Assembly (NCBI RefSeq): GCF_030269605.1
Contig: NZ_BSTQ01000005.1
Coordinates: 28,192 to 92,191 of the forward strand
Reading direction: 5' to 3'
Length of the DNA stretch: 64,000 nt
Source: Lentzea sp. NBRC 105346
Lineage (GTDB): Bacteria; Actinomycetota; Actinomycetes; Mycobacteriales; Pseudonocardiaceae
Translations under genes and position numbers: made by a program
The notes under the pieces: model-generated
What the model was told of the DNA's origin: nothing
Database searches by the model: none
What the model saw: only the letters and a program-made list of their open reading frames with translations
Shown here: positions 1-9,549 of the stretch, in pieces
How the letters are laid out: every line of letters begins with the position of its first letter
How positions within the stretch are numbered: position 1 is the stretch's first letter

Positions 1-330
1 GCGCCCGAGCTCATGGCTTCGGCGTCGGCGGGCAGGCCACGCCCGCGCACGTGATCGGCGCGGACACCTTCGACCAGCAGTGGTCGGTGAAACCGTCGGC
101 GGTCGTCAACGGCTGGAAGTACGCCTCGACCCCGGTGACCACGTCCGCGGGCGCGCGCCTGCCGTGGCAGAAGCTCAAGCGGATGGGCGCGGCCGGTCAG
201 GACGCGCCCGAGCTCATGGCTTCGGCGTCGGCGGGCAGGCCACGCCCGCGCACGTGATCGGCGCGGACACCTTCGACCAGCAGTGGTCGGTGAAACCGTC
301 GGCGGTCGTCAACGGCTGGAAGTACGCCTC
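1..330. repeat. Direct repeat, period 203 bp (1-127 and 204-330)
   Basis: Bases 1-127 recur without visible mismatch at 204-330; identity stops after the shared gtacgcctc. The spacing is 203 bp, not a multiple of three, so reading frames shift between copies. The right copy holds the 3' end of the lipoprotein gene on the minus strand; the left copy repeats that 3' end (stop at about 11-13) with unrelated sequence before it. This fits a tandem duplication whose left end lies outside the window, or an assembly artefact near a contig end. Confidence 0.9.
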
Positions 331-657
331 ATAGCCCTCGACGCGATCCCCGGCCAGTCCGACCCCCGCCACGCCCGCGGGTTGCTCACGCTTCGCCACG
401 CCGTCCGCGTCCGTCCGCACGTACTGAGGCATCCCGCCACTGCCGCCCAGCTCCGACTTGATCGCGAACGCGAGCCCCACGCTGGCGCCCACGACCGGGT
501 GCCCGTCCCGCGTCAGCCGCGCGCTGAGCGAAATGGGGCTCGTCACGTCCGGTACGTCGATCGGTGACACATCGAGCTTGGTGGGCAGGCAGTCCGGCTG
601 GTCGGAGCAGCCCGCCACCGGCAGCGCGAGCAGCATCACGAGCCACAGGCGAGTCAC
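214..657 (-). CDS. Small secreted lipoprotein, unknown function
   Basis: About 147 residues. The N-terminus (VTRLWLVMLLALPVAGCS) is a lipoprotein signal with a lipobox ending VAGC, so the mature protein should be lipid-anchored outside the membrane. The middle part (SPISLSARLTRDGHPVVGASVGLAF) resembles an Ig-like beta-sandwich fold, and the C-terminal tail holds three cysteines and a Pro-rich end. GTG at 657 is chosen because it follows the stop of the giant upstream gene by 4 bp and has a GGGGGA Shine-Dalgarno; a longer start at 699 would overlap that gene. The two genes are probably one operon. The last 38 codons lie in the 203-bp-period repeat, so the true end may be affected by duplication or misassembly. 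I do not recognise a family. Confidence 0.72.
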   Translation of the reverse strand: MTRLWLVMLLALPVAGCSDQPDCLPTKLDVSPIDVPDVTSPISLSARLTRDGHPVVGASVGLAFAIKSELGGSGGMPQYVRTDADGVAKREQPAGVAGVGLAGDRVEGYEAYFQPLTTADGFTDHCWSKVSAPITCAGVACPPTPKP

Positions 658-661
658 GATG

Positions 662-3600
662 TCAGCATCCCCCTTCACCAGCGTCGATCTTGCCGCCACC
701 GAACGGCCACACGTAGTGCGCCAGCATCTTCATGATCTCGCGTCGCTGCTTCAACCCGGTCTCGTCGTCACCCGCACGGGTGGGCTCGATGATGGCGATC
801 ATCTGCGGTGAGCCGCCCGGCACGGTGATCCGGTTGATCGAGGGCTCCGCGGCAAGGCCCGGCGTCGCGGTCATCTCCTTGTCCGGCGCGTTGTCGATCT
901 CGATCGTGATCTTGCTCTCGTGCGCCAGGTCGTAGCGGTGCATCCGGAGCTGGTCGAACCGGCCCTGCCTGGTGACCTCGAGACCGCCCTTCACGGTCAG
1001 GATCGACGTGTCGATCTTGAGTTGGAAGTCGACGTCGAGCTCGACACCGGCCACGGAGACCTCGAGCCGGTTGTAGTCGCCGTTGAACGCCTGGAACAGG
1101 TAGCCGATGATCGGGGGGAACTGCGGATCAGTCGGCTTCCCCGGTTCCGCGATCAGCGTTTTCACGTCGAACAGTTCCACGTACAGGTCGTTGATCTTGC
1201 TCTTGCCGAGCTGGAAGTGGCCGTAGAGGTCGGCGTGCGCGTACCAGCAGTCGAGGATGCGCTTCTTCTCGATCTCGGCCCGCGGAACCTCGACAGCCAG
1301 GTTTCCACCCACCCTGAGCCGGCCGGTGACCGGTGTGGACGTGATCTGCAGCCGTTGCTCGTCGCGGTTCACGGTGATGGTGGTGTCGTGACCGAGCTTG
1401 TCGAACTGGAGGTCGAGGTCGTCCGCCGAGGCGACGCCCTCCGCGATCGCCACCTTCGCCTCGACCTTCACGCTGCCGCTCAACGTGTCCGCGCCAGGTC
1501 CCTGCGTGCCACCGGGTTCCCACGCCTGGTACTTGAGCGTCGGCATGTTGAACACCTGTGGCGTGCCCTGCGTGAACCCGCCGCCCTGCCAGTTCGTCTT
1601 GGCCGGAACGCCCGTCAGCACGAGTTCGCCGGAGGCCGGGCTGTTGCCGTACGTGCCGGTCGCCCGCAGCGACAACGAGTTCACCGGAGCCGCGTTGTCG
1701 ACAGTCAGGTTCGTCGTCGCGCCGAGCTTGCCCGTCACGTGCACCGAGGCCGGGATCGGGTTGAGCTCCACCTTGGCGCGCAACGTGTCCAGCAGCGGTA
1801 CCCCGGACGCCTCGGCGTGGATCTTCAGCGTCGCGTTGCTGCCGATGTTGGACGTGTACTGGACGTCGACGTTGTCGCCGGTGTTGATCGGGCCGAGCGT
1901 GAACGTCATGGGTGACGGCAGCCCGACCAGGTCGACCAGCGTCTTGAACCCGGTCAGCGTGCCGGGCGAGAACACCTTGTCCCCGGCCAGGTACAGCTGC
2001 AGGTTCTTGCCCGCGGGCTGCAGGCCCTCGAAGCCGTACTTCTTGTTGGCCAGGTCGGCGGTGAGCTTCGTGGGCAGGCCGACGAGGTTGAAGAACCCGA
2101 CCATGCCGTAGCAGCCCTTGTCGTTGCAGAACGCGCTGTCGTCACGCGGGCAGCCCTGGCCCTCGGCGCAGCTGCCCTCCACCAGCGCGATGCCGTTGTC
2201 GAACTTCGGCGCGCCGCCGGCGGCGCTGATGCCGTTGACCTTGCCGAACCACAGCTTCGCCTGCAGTTCCAGGGACTTGTCGGACGTGTAGGTGAGTGGG
2301 CCGCCCTTGGGCGCGGACACCTCGACCGTGCCGGGCAGGTCGGAGATCCGGCCGAGCACTCCGTACCGGATGTCGCCGGGCGAGATCGCGTTGCCGTCGA
2401 TCGTGACGGCCTGCTGTGCCGCGTCGACGTTCACCTTGAACCCGGTCGGCGTCTCGGCGTACTCGGCGCTGCGCAGACCGACGACCGACAGCGACGCGTC
2501 GAGGTCGCCGTTGCCGGTGTTGGCGTGCGCGGCGAGGTGTGACGGGTCGACCGGTGAGGTCGCGCCGTCGTGGTTGGTGACCGCGAACGCCGCCGAGCCG
2601 AGTGGGCCGGACTCGCCTGAGAAGCGGTAGCGCCCGTTGCCGAAGTCGGCCTGGAACTTCGCCGGGATCCCGGTCAGCCCCAGGTACGCCGACCAGCGCC
2701 GGCCCTGCACCGGGATGTCACGCAGCAACGCCGTGACGGCCCGGATCGGGGCGGACATGGTGACCTCGGAGTGCTTCGCGGGCACGTCCACGAACACGTC
2801 GGCCGTGGCGGGCAGGCCTTCCAGCGAGGCCTGCAGGTAGCCGGACTGCGTGCCCGTGATCGTCATGCCGAGCCCGTCGATCGGCGCGGAGTTCCGCACC
2901 GCGATGGACGTCCTGTCCCCCAGCGTGCCGGTGATCCGCATGGTCGACGGCAGCTTCGACACCGTCGCCCGGCCACGCAGCACGGGGAACGTCTGGTTCG
3001 TGGTCGTCGTGTCCACGTCGACCTGCAACGCGCCCAGCGGCGCGGACGCCGTGTAGCCGACGTCGAGGCCGGTGCCGACCGAGATCGGCCCGACGGTCAG
3101 GTCGAGCGGCGAGGGCACACCGGAAAGCGTTGCCTTGGCCCGGAAGTCGGGCAGGTCGGCGAGCAGGCCGTCCAGTCGCAGATACGCCTCCAGCGGCGCC
3201 TGCGGCGGCTGGTAGCCGGTCAGCACGACGGATCGCGCGCCGAGGTCGGCGACGACGCTCGTCGGCAGGCCGGACAGGTTGATCGTGCCGACGACGCCGA
3301 AGCAGCGGGTGAAGCCCTTGCAGAACGTGCCCTCGTCCTTCACGCAGCCGTCGCCCTGGCAGCCTCGCGCGGACGCGGCGACGCCGTTGCCGAACAGCGG
3401 TGCGCCGTTGCCGTTCAGCGCGGCGACCTTGCCGAACTGCACACCCAACGCGAGCCCGATGCGCTTGTTCGCGCCGTACGTCAGCTTGCCGCCGCCGTAG
3501 TCGACCCGCAGGGTGCTGGGCAGGTTGTCGATCCGGCCGAGCGCGGCGAGCTTGAGGTCACCGTCGAGGAGCACGTCCACGTCGGTGAACACCGGGGCGC

Positions 3601-6352
3601 CCGCGGTGTCGGTGTCCAGGCGGAACGTCTGGTTCTCCGGGGTGCGCGAGTACTCGACGTGCGACAGGTTCCTCGTCGCCGCACTGACGTCCAAGTCCCC
3701 ATTGGACTGTCGATAGTGGACGGCCAGGTGGAGGTCCTTCGGTGCGATGGCGTTGCGATGGTTGTTGATCGCCAGCCGCGCGGAGCCGAGCGGCCCGGTG
3801 ATGCCGCGGAACCGGTAGGTGCCGTCCGGCCAGTCGGCGTCGAACTTCGCGGGCACGCCGGCGAGGTCCGCGATGGCGGTCCAGTCCCGGCCCTGCATCG
3901 GGAAGCGGGCGACGGCCGCGACGGAGTCCATCGGCGACTCGAGCTCACCCTGCAGGTGCTTGGCGGGCAGGTCGACCAGCACGTCCACCAGCTTCGGCAC
4001 GCCGACGGTGACCGCGGAGAGGTACTGGTCGTCCTCCGGCCGCAGGTTCTCGATGTGCTGCGGGCTGCCGAACAGCTCGACCTTCGCGACCCGGCTGGAC
4101 GCCTCGTAGCGCAGCTTCGGCTTCTCACCGAGGTCGTAGTTCAGCGTGACCTTGGCGGGCACCTCGTGCACCGCCGCGAAGACCGTCGGACCCGACTGCG
4201 TGTTGGTGTAACCGACGTGGGCGCGGTGGATGACCTCGCTCGCCTCGTACACGATCTTGCGCGCGGCGGTGTCCGCGTCCAGGGACAGCGTCTTGGGCAG
4301 ATTGGAGATCTCCAGCCGGGCCTTGTGCACGCCCTCGATGTCGCCCGCGCCGGTGAACGCCTGCCCGCCCGGTTCGAACACCGACTTCAGCCGCGGGTGC
4401 GCGTCGTAGTACAGGTCCACCGACTTCATGCCGGTGACGCGGGCGCTCGCGCCGAGCTGCGCCCCCTTGGTGATCAACGTGGCGTGGTCGCCGTCGAGCG
4501 GGGCGAACGCACCGAGGTTGCGGGACAGCGCGACCTCCGCCGAGCCGAGCGCCTGCTCGCCGGTGAAGTTCACGTGGCTCGCCGGCTGGTCGGCCAGCAG
4601 GTTGAGCTTGGTCGGCAGTCCGCGCAGCTTGCCGCGCAACACGATCGACGGGTCGCGGTCGTAGAACGCGGCGTCCAGCGCCTGCAGCGAGCTGCTCGCC
4701 TGGTAGTCGAGCGTCACCTTGTCCTGACCGGACTTCAGCACGCCGTTCCACGTCGCGGGGATCGCCTTGGCGGTGGTGAGCACCGCGCGGTCCAGCCCCT
4801 GGCCGTCGTAGACGAAGTCGGCGAACATCGCGTCGTCGATGGTCGAGTCGGCGCGGTAGTCGACCCGCGCCTCGCCGCCCTCCTTCGGGCGGTTGAGCGC
4901 GACCTGCACCGACGTGGGCAGCTCGTCGGCCTTGAGCTGGTCGAACCGGCCCGGCGAGAGCACCTGCGTGTCGAGGTGGGTGCGCTTGTCGCTGCGGGCG
5001 TCGACGGTCGCCTTCTGGTCGCGGTCGGCCGCTCCCGGATCGACGAACGCGTGCGCGGCGAAAACCGTTGGCACCGGGGAGAAGCGCGCGCTGGCGACCG
5101 TCGCGTCGTAGGCCTCGCCACGGTCGTCCTCGCGAACGGACGCGAGACCCGCGGTCACCGCCATCGACTCGCCCGCACCGATCTGCAGCAGGGTCGCCTT
5201 GATGTCGTAGATGCCACGCAGCAGCTGCGTTGGGCTGAACGTGTAGACGCCGATCCCGGCCGTGGCCAGGCTGCTGCCGCGCCGGAACCCGTCGAAGCCG
5301 AGCGAGAGCCGCTTGTGCGTCGGCACGTCGTAGACGGCCCACACGTGCGCGGGCAGGTCCGCGCCGGCGTGCTCACTCGTCGGCAGGCGCAGGGTGACCA
5401 GTCCGAGTCCCAAGTGGACGATGTCGAGCAGCTTGGTGATCTTCTCCTGCAATGTCGCGGTCAGCAGGGCGAGCAGGCCGCGACGTGACGTCAGTTCAGC
5501 GATCAGCACAGGCAGGTCGAGCACGTTCTCCGGGTTCGCGATCAGCTCGAGGAGCTTCGCGATCCGGGCGTTGACCTCGGCGATCTGGCGTTCGAGATCC
5601 AGCACCTCGCGCGCGGCGCTAACGACATCGCCGACGCCGGCGGCGGGCACCAGGTCGGCCAGCACGTCCGGCGTGCGGTCGCCGGTGACGTCGACGATCG
5701 CGGGCACGGCGAGCGGCAGCGTGAGCGAACAGCTGACCTGCTTGGTGCGGGACTCGGAGCAGACGCGGTAGGTGATGCGCGGCAGGCCGTCGGGCAGCTG
5801 CTGCAACAGCGCCAGCGGGTCGACCGGCAGCGGTGGCGGGATGTTGCCCGAGGTGAGCGCGTCGATCAGCTCCTGCAGCGTCGCCGGCCGGCTCGGGTCG
5901 ACGACCTGCGCGGACGGAACCTGCGGCTGCAGCTTGTTCGGGTCGAGGTCCGGCTTGCCGTCCGGGGTGAGCCGGCCCGCGCGGCCGAGCGTGGCGAGCG
6001 CGTCGGCGGCGGTCGCGTCGACCAACTCCTGACCGGGGCGCTGCGGCATCGTCAGCGGGTAGGGGCCGTACGGCGGCTGGGGCTTCACCGGCACCCGGTC
6101 GACCGGGACCGTGCCCGGCGCCGGGTCGAGGTGCGGCAGCGCGTCGATCGGCTGCAACGCCTTGGAGCGCGCGGTCTTCACGTCGACCTGGCCGTCGGCG
6201 GGTACCGTCACCGGCTCGATCTCAGGCACGTCCATCGCGACGGCGGCGGGCGCGACCGGTGCCGGTTGTGGTGGAGCGGCCGCCGCTTCGGTGGTCGCGA
6301 CACCTAATTGCGCGGCGATCAAGACAGCGACAAGCGCATGCTTCAACGACAT
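662..6352 (-). CDS. Giant repetitive secreted protein, unknown function
   Basis: About 1896 residues with a Sec signal peptide (hydrophobic LKHALVAVLIAAQLGVA, then AAAAP). Residues 30-200 are Pro-rich; a possible coiled stretch (DLERQIAEVNARIAKLLELI) follows near 250. The rest is built of 50-90-residue beta-rich modules, most opening with a (G/N/D)(L/V/I)P(S/T/A)-x motif followed by alternating hydrophobic residues. Two long units of about 400 residues (roughly 790-1190 and 1190-1590) repeat in order, each with one four-cysteine cluster (near residues 996 and 1394). No membrane anchor or catalytic motif is visible. ATG 6352 is 6 nt after GGGGGG; the GTG at 6355 is too close to it. The downstream lipoprotein starts 4 bp after the stop. 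An extended amphipathic beta structure, as in lipid-transfer or AsmA-type proteins, is a guess from pattern only. Confidence 0.85.
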   Translation of the reverse strand: MSLKHALVAVLIAAQLGVATTEAAAAPPQPAPVAPAAVAMDVPEIEPVTVPADGQVDVKTARSKALQPIDALPHLDPAPGTVPVDRVPVKPQPPYGPYPLTMPQRPGQELVDATAADALATLGRAGRLTPDGKPDLDPNKLQPQVPSAQVVDPSRPATLQELIDALTSGNIPPPLPVDPLALLQQLPDGLPRITYRVCSESRTKQVSCSLTLPLAVPAIVDVTGDRTPDVLADLVPAAGVGDVVSAAREVLDLERQIAEVNARIAKLLELIANPENVLDLPVLIAELTSRRGLLALLTATLQEKITKLLDIVHLGLGLVTLRLPTSEHAGADLPAHVWAVYDVPTHKRLSLGFDGFRRGSSLATAGIGVYTFSPTQLLRGIYDIKATLLQIGAGESMAVTAGLASVREDDRGEAYDATVASARFSPVPTVFAAHAFVDPGAADRDQKATVDARSDKRTHLDTQVLSPGRFDQLKADELPTSVQVALNRPKEGGEARVDYRADSTIDDAMFADFVYDGQGLDRAVLTTAKAIPATWNGVLKSGQDKVTLDYQASSSLQALDAAFYDRDPSIVLRGKLRGLPTKLNLLADQPASHVNFTGEQALGSAEVALSRNLGAFAPLDGDHATLITKGAQLGASARVTGMKSVDLYYDAHPRLKSVFEPGGQAFTGAGDIEGVHKARLEISNLPKTLSLDADTAARKIVYEASEVIHRAHVGYTNTQSGPTVFAAVHEVPAKVTLNYDLGEKPKLRYEASSRVAKVELFGSPQHIENLRPEDDQYLSAVTVGVPKLVDVLVDLPAKHLQGELESPMDSVAAVARFPMQGRDWTAIADLAGVPAKFDADWPDGTYRFRGITGPLGSARLAINNHRNAIAPKDLHLAVHYRQSNGDLDVSAATRNLSHVEYSRTPENQTFRLDTDTAGAPVFTDVDVLLDGDLKLAALGRIDNLPSTLRVDYGGGKLTYGANKRIGLALGVQFGKVAALNGNGAPLFGNGVAASARGCQGDGCVKDEGTFCKGFTRCFGVVGTINLSGLPTSVVADLGARSVVLTGYQPPQAPLEAYLRLDGLLADLPDFRAKATLSGVPSPLDLTVGPISVGTGLDVGYTASAPLGALQVDVDTTTTNQTFPVLRGRATVSKLPSTMRITGTLGDRTSIAVRNSAPIDGLGMTITGTQSGYLQASLEGLPATADVFVDVPAKHSEVTMSAPIRAVTALLRDIPVQGRRWSAYLGLTGIPAKFQADFGNGRYRFSGESGPLGSAAFAVTNHDGATSPVDPSHLAAHANTGNGDLDASLSVVGLRSAEYAETPTGFKVNVDAAQQAVTIDGNAISPGDIRYGVLGRISDLPGTVEVSAPKGGPLTYTSDKSLELQAKLWFGKVNGISAAGGAPKFDNGIALVEGSCAEGQGCPRDDSAFCNDKGCYGMVGFFNLVGLPTKLTADLANKKYGFEGLQPAGKNLQLYLAGDKVFSPGTLTGFKTLVDLVGLPSPMTFTLGPINTGDNVDVQYTSNIGSNATLKIHAEASGVPLLDTLRAKVELNPIPASVHVTGKLGATTNLTVDNAAPVNSLSLRATGTYGNSPASGELVLTGVPAKTNWQGGGFTQGTPQVFNMPTLKYQAWEPGGTQGPGADTLSGSVKVEAKVAIAEGVASADDLDLQFDKLGHDTTITVNRDEQRLQITSTPVTGRLRVGGNLAVEVPRAEIEKKRILDCWYAHADLYGHFQLGKSKINDLYVELFDVKTLIAEPGKPTDPQFPPIIGYLFQAFNGDYNRLEVSVAGVELDVDFQLKIDTSILTVKGGLEVTRQGRFDQLRMHRYDLAHESKITIEIDNAPDKEMTATPGLAAEPSINRITVPGGSPQMIAIIEPTRAGDDETGLKQRREIMKMLAHYVWPFGGGKIDAGEGGC

Positions 6353-6479
6353 CACAGGCCCCCCAGCGATGCACGGCGATCCCTCCCCGGACCGCTTCGC
6401 GTCTTACCGAAGCAGGTGGAATGGCGCAGGGCAATCGACCGTTCGGCCCCACACACCTCGCGCGACCTGCGAGGATCCC

Positions 6480-7088
6480 TCACATATAGGTGAAGGCGAA
6501 GTCGCCGGCCTCGATCCGCTCGATCAGCTCACGCACGTCGCCGGCCTGCGTGACGGCGCCTTCCCAGCCCCCGCTGGCGATGTCGACGAGCCGCACGGAC
6601 GGCTCAGCCTCGCGCAGGTCGAGCGCGAGCTGTTCCCGGCCCCCGTCACCGCCGATGATCGCGATGCCGGGGTGCAGTGCCGTGGCCTCACCCCAGGCGT
6701 CCTGAAGCTCGAGCATCTCCACGGGTGAATAGAGATGTACGTAGGTCTCGTCGTTCACCCAGCCGCGGCGCAACCAGGACTCGCCCCGCAGGTATGTGCG
6801 CCAGGCTTCGGGCAGCCCCAGCCCGTCGAACTGCTCGTCCGGCACGGGCCCGCGGTACTCGGCGACGTTCTCGATGGCGCCGACGACATGGTCGTCGCAC
6901 ACGCGGAACCGCGTGACGTAACCGACGCCGCCCGCCGGCACGAGTTGCTGGCGCGCGATGGTCGTGGCCTCCGAGCGACTGCGCATCGGATCGTGCAGCG
7001 GCAGCGCGGGCCATGCCCGCCACCCGGACGCCGCGACGAGGTCCAGCCCGGCCTGTCCGACCGGCCGCCACAGCTCCACGTGATCCAC
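6480..7088 (-). CDS. SMI1/KNR4 (SUKH) family protein
   Basis: 202 residues. The C-terminal half has the actinobacterial SUKH pattern: a leucine-rich strand (YVHLYSPVEMLELQDAW), IAIIGGDGGREQLALDLRE, then a strand and a closing helix (GDVRELIERIEAGDF). SUKH proteins are often immunity proteins of polymorphic toxins, but many are housekeeping or unassigned. No toxin gene is adjacent: upstream is divergent deoC, downstream the giant secreted protein. A second SUKH protein lies at 13452-13988. The family call is fairly firm, the role open. Confidence 0.75.
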   Translation of the reverse strand: MDHVELWRPVGQAGLDLVAASGWRAWPALPLHDPMRSRSEATTIARQQLVPAGGVGYVTRFRVCDDHVVGAIENVAEYRGPVPDEQFDGLGLPEAWRTYLRGESWLRRGWVNDETYVHLYSPVEMLELQDAWGEATALHPGIAIIGGDGGREQLALDLREAEPSVRLVDIASGGWEGAVTQAGDVRELIERIEAGDFAFTYM

Positions 7089-7124
7089 GCTTGCAGCCTA
7101 GGTGACCTGGGCGAACGGTCTCAC

Positions 7125-7154
7125 TTAGGACGGGCGTCCCATTCCGCCTAGACT
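7125..7154 (+). promoter_or_regulatory. Probable deoC promoter, leaderless transcript
   Basis: A -10-like TAGACT at 7149-7154 is followed by 7 nt and then the ATG at 7162, so transcription should start at or next to the start codon. A weak -35 (TTAGGA, 7125-7130) sits 18 bp upstream. No Shine-Dalgarno is present, which agrees with a leaderless mRNA. Confidence 0.5.
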
Positions 7155-7161
7155 CCAGTTC

Positions 7162-8118
7162 ATGGCTGCTCCAACGACATTGCCGTCGGCCTTGGCTGAC
7201 GCCGTGCGCGACGAGTCGTCGCTGCGGCGTTTCCTCCACGGGCTTCCCGGCGTCGACCAGGTCGGCGTCGAGCAACGAGCCGCGGGCCTCGGCACGCGGA
7301 GCATCAAGAAGGCCTCGAAGATGCAGGCCATCGACACCGCGATCAGCATGGTCGACCTCACCACGCTGGAGGGGGCGGACACCCCCGGCAAGGTGCGCTC
7401 GCTCGCCGCGAAGGCGCGCCGCCCGGACCCGGAGCGACCGGACGTCCCGAAGGTGGCCGCGGTCTGCGTCTACCCGGACATGGTCAAGACCGCCGCGGAC
7501 GAGCTGAAGGGCACGGGCATCAACGTCGCCAGCGTCGCGACGGCGTTCCCGAGCGGCCGCTCGACGCTGGAGATCAAGCTCGCGGACACGCGGTTCGCCG
7601 TCGAGCAGGGCGCGACCGAGGTCGACATGGTGATCGACCGGGGCGCGTTCCTCAGCGGGCGCTACGGGCTGGTGTTCGACGAGATCGTGCGGGTGAAGGA
7701 AGCCTGTGGTGACGCGCACCTCAAGGTGATCCTGGAGACCGGCGAGCTGGTGACGTACGACAACGTGCGCCGCGCGTCGTGGCTCGCGCTGCTCGCCGGT
7801 GGTGACTTCATCAAGACGTCGACCGGCAAGGTGCAGCCCGCCGCGACCCTGCCGGTGACGCACGTGATGCTGCAGGCGGTGCGGGACTGGCACACGCAGA
7901 CCGGCGAGCTGCGCGGTGTGAAGCCCGCCGGCGGCATCCGCACGACGAAGGACGCGATCAAGTACCTGGTGGCCGTGCACGAGGTCGCGGGGCCGGAGTG
8001 GCTGAACAACCACCTGTTCCGGTTCGGCGCGTCGACCCTGCTGAACGATCTGCTGATGCAGCGGCGGACCCAGACTGATGGGCACTACAGCGGCCCCGAC
8101 TACGTGACGGTGGACTGA
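7162..8118 (+). CDS. deoC: Deoxyribose-phosphate aldolase
   Basis: 318 residues, longer than E. coli DeoC through an N-terminal extension typical of actinobacteria. The enzyme splits 2-deoxyribose-5-phosphate into glyceraldehyde-3-phosphate and acetaldehyde. Visible landmarks are the Asp strand EVDMVID, the lysine strand HLKVILETGEL and the Schiff-base strand GGDFIKTSTGK, followed by GVKPAGGIRTTKDA. It starts 7 nt after a TAGACT -10 box and is followed 3 nt later by an aldehyde dehydrogenase gene, which could oxidise the acetaldehyde. It completes the nucleoside catabolism encoded at 18.5-28 kb. Confidence 0.95.
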   Translation: MAAPTTLPSALADAVRDESSLRRFLHGLPGVDQVGVEQRAAGLGTRSIKKASKMQAIDTAISMVDLTTLEGADTPGKVRSLAAKARRPDPERPDVPKVAAVCVYPDMVKTAADELKGTGINVASVATAFPSGRSTLEIKLADTRFAVEQGATEVDMVIDRGAFLSGRYGLVFDEIVRVKEACGDAHLKVILETGELVTYDNVRRASWLALLAGGDFIKTSTGKVQPAATLPVTHVMLQAVRDWHTQTGELRGVKPAGGIRTTKDAIKYLVAVHEVAGPEWLNNHLFRFGASTLLNDLLMQRRTQTDGHYSGPDYVTVD

Positions 8119-8121
8119 GAG

Positions 8122-9549
8122 ATGTGGGAATACGCCCCGGCCCCTGAGTCGCGGGACATCGCGAACCTCAAGCCGAACTACCGGATGTTCGTGGACGGCC
8201 AGTTCGTCGAGGGCACCGGCGAACCGCTGAAGACGGTCAACCCGGCCACGGAGGAAGTGCTCGCCGAGGTCTCCACAGCGTCCAAAGAGGACGTTGACAA
8301 GGCCGTGAAGGCCGCGCGCCGCGCCTACGACCGCACCTGGTCGAAGATGCCCGGATCCGAGCGCGCCAAGTACATCTACCGGATCGCCCGGCTGATCCAG
8401 GAACGCTCGCGCGAGCTGGCGGTGCTCGAGTCGCTGGACAACGGCAAGCCGATCAAGGAGTCGCGCGACGTCGACGTGCCGACGGCCGCGGCGCACTTCT
8501 TCTACCACGCGGGGTGGGCGGACAAGCTGTCCTACGCGGGCTACGGCCCGGACCCGAAGCCGCTCGGCGTGGCCGGTCAGGTCATCCCGTGGAACTTCCC
8601 GCTGCTGATGGCGGCGTGGAAGATCGCGCCCGCGCTGGCGTGCGGCAACACCGTCGTGCTGAAGCCGGCGGAGACGACGCCTCTCTCGGCGTTGGTGCTG
8701 GCGGAGATCATCCAGCAGGCCGACCTGCCGCCGGGTGTCGTGAACATCATCCCGGGCGCGGGCGACATCGGCGCCACGCTGGTGGAGCACCCGGATGTCA
8801 ACAAGGTCGCGTTCACCGGGTCGACCGAGGTCGGCAAGATCATCCAGCGGCAGCTGGCCGGAACGTCGAAGAAGCTCACGCTGGAGCTCGGCGGCAAGGC
8901 CGCGAACGTCGTGTTCGACGACGCGCCGCTGGACCAGGCGGTCGAGGGCATCGTCAACGGCATCTTCTTCAACCAGGGCCACGTCTGCTGCGCCGGATCC
9001 CGCCTGCTGGTGCAGGAGTCGGTGGCGGACGAGCTGCTGGAGAAGCTGCGGGTGCGCGTGTCGACGCTGCGCGTCGGCGACCCGCTGGACAAGAACACCG
9101 ACGTCGGCGCGATCAACTCGCGCGAGCAGCTGACCAAGATCCAGGAGCTGGTCGAGTCGGGTGAGGGCGAAGGCGCCTCTCGCTGGACGTCGGCGTGCCC
9201 GTTGCCGGACAAGGGTTTCTTCTTCGCCCCGACGGTGTTCTCCAACGTCTCGCAGGCGATGCGCATCGCCCGTGAGGAGATCTTCGGGCCGGTGCTGTCG
9301 GTGCTCACGTTCCGCACGCCGGACGAGGCCGTGGCCAAGGCGAACAACACGCCGTACGGCCTGTCCGCGGGTGTCTGGACGGAGAAGGGCTCGCGGATTC
9401 TCTGGATGGCACAACGGATGCGCGCCGGCGTGGTGTGGTCCAACACGTTCAACCGCTTCGACCCGACGGCGCCGTTCGGCGGCTACCAGGAGTCGGGCTT
9501 CGGCCGCGAGGGCGGCCGCACCGGGCTGGAGGCGTACCTCGATGTCTGA
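8122..9549 (+). CDS. Aldehyde dehydrogenase, complete
   Basis: 475 residues, full length for the NAD(P)-dependent ALDH superfamily. The nucleotide-binding region shows QVIPWNFPLLMAAWKIAPAL and VAFTGSTEVGK; the general base Glu is in LTLELGGKAANVVFDD and the nucleophile Cys in FFNQGHVCCAGSRLL. C-terminal EEIFGPVLSVLTF and APFGGYQESGFGREGG are typical. The gene follows deoC by 3 nt and overlaps the next, truncated ALDH gene by 8 nt, so all three are probably co-translated. Acetaldehyde from the DeoC reaction is the likely substrate, by context. Confidence 0.92.
   Translation: MWEYAPAPESRDIANLKPNYRMFVDGQFVEGTGEPLKTVNPATEEVLAEVSTASKEDVDKAVKAARRAYDRTWSKMPGSERAKYIYRIARLIQERSRELAVLESLDNGKPIKESRDVDVPTAAAHFFYHAGWADKLSYAGYGPDPKPLGVAGQVIPWNFPLLMAAWKIAPALACGNTVVLKPAETTPLSALVLAEIIQQADLPPGVVNIIPGAGDIGATLVEHPDVNKVAFTGSTEVGKIIQRQLAGTSKKLTLELGGKAANVVFDDAPLDQAVEGIVNGIFFNQGHVCCAGSRLLVQESVADELLEKLRVRVSTLRVGDPLDKNTDVGAINSREQLTKIQELVESGEGEGASRWTSACPLPDKGFFFAPTVFSNVSQAMRIAREEIFGPVLSVLTFRTPDEAVAKANNTPYGLSAGVWTEKGSRILWMAQRMRAGVVWSNTFNRFDPTAPFGGYQESGFGREGGRTGLEAYLDV

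Noticed and set aside
51-257. Plus-strand 68-codon frame in the edge repeat
   Set aside because: Its third positions coincide with those of the antisense lipoprotein frame, so high GC there is no evidence; the frame breaks at the 203-bp repeat. The lipoprotein has a proper signal and ribosome site.
2771-5488. Plus-strand open frame of 905 codons
   Set aside because: Antisense shadow of the giant secreted-protein gene. Its translation is rich in Arg/Gly/Val with no domain, and the minus-strand protein has a signal peptide and ordered repeats.
6688-9414. Minus-strand open frame of 908 codons
   Set aside because: Runs opposite deoC and the aldehyde dehydrogenase genes, which have clear catalytic motifs; it is Arg/His-rich low-complexity sequence.
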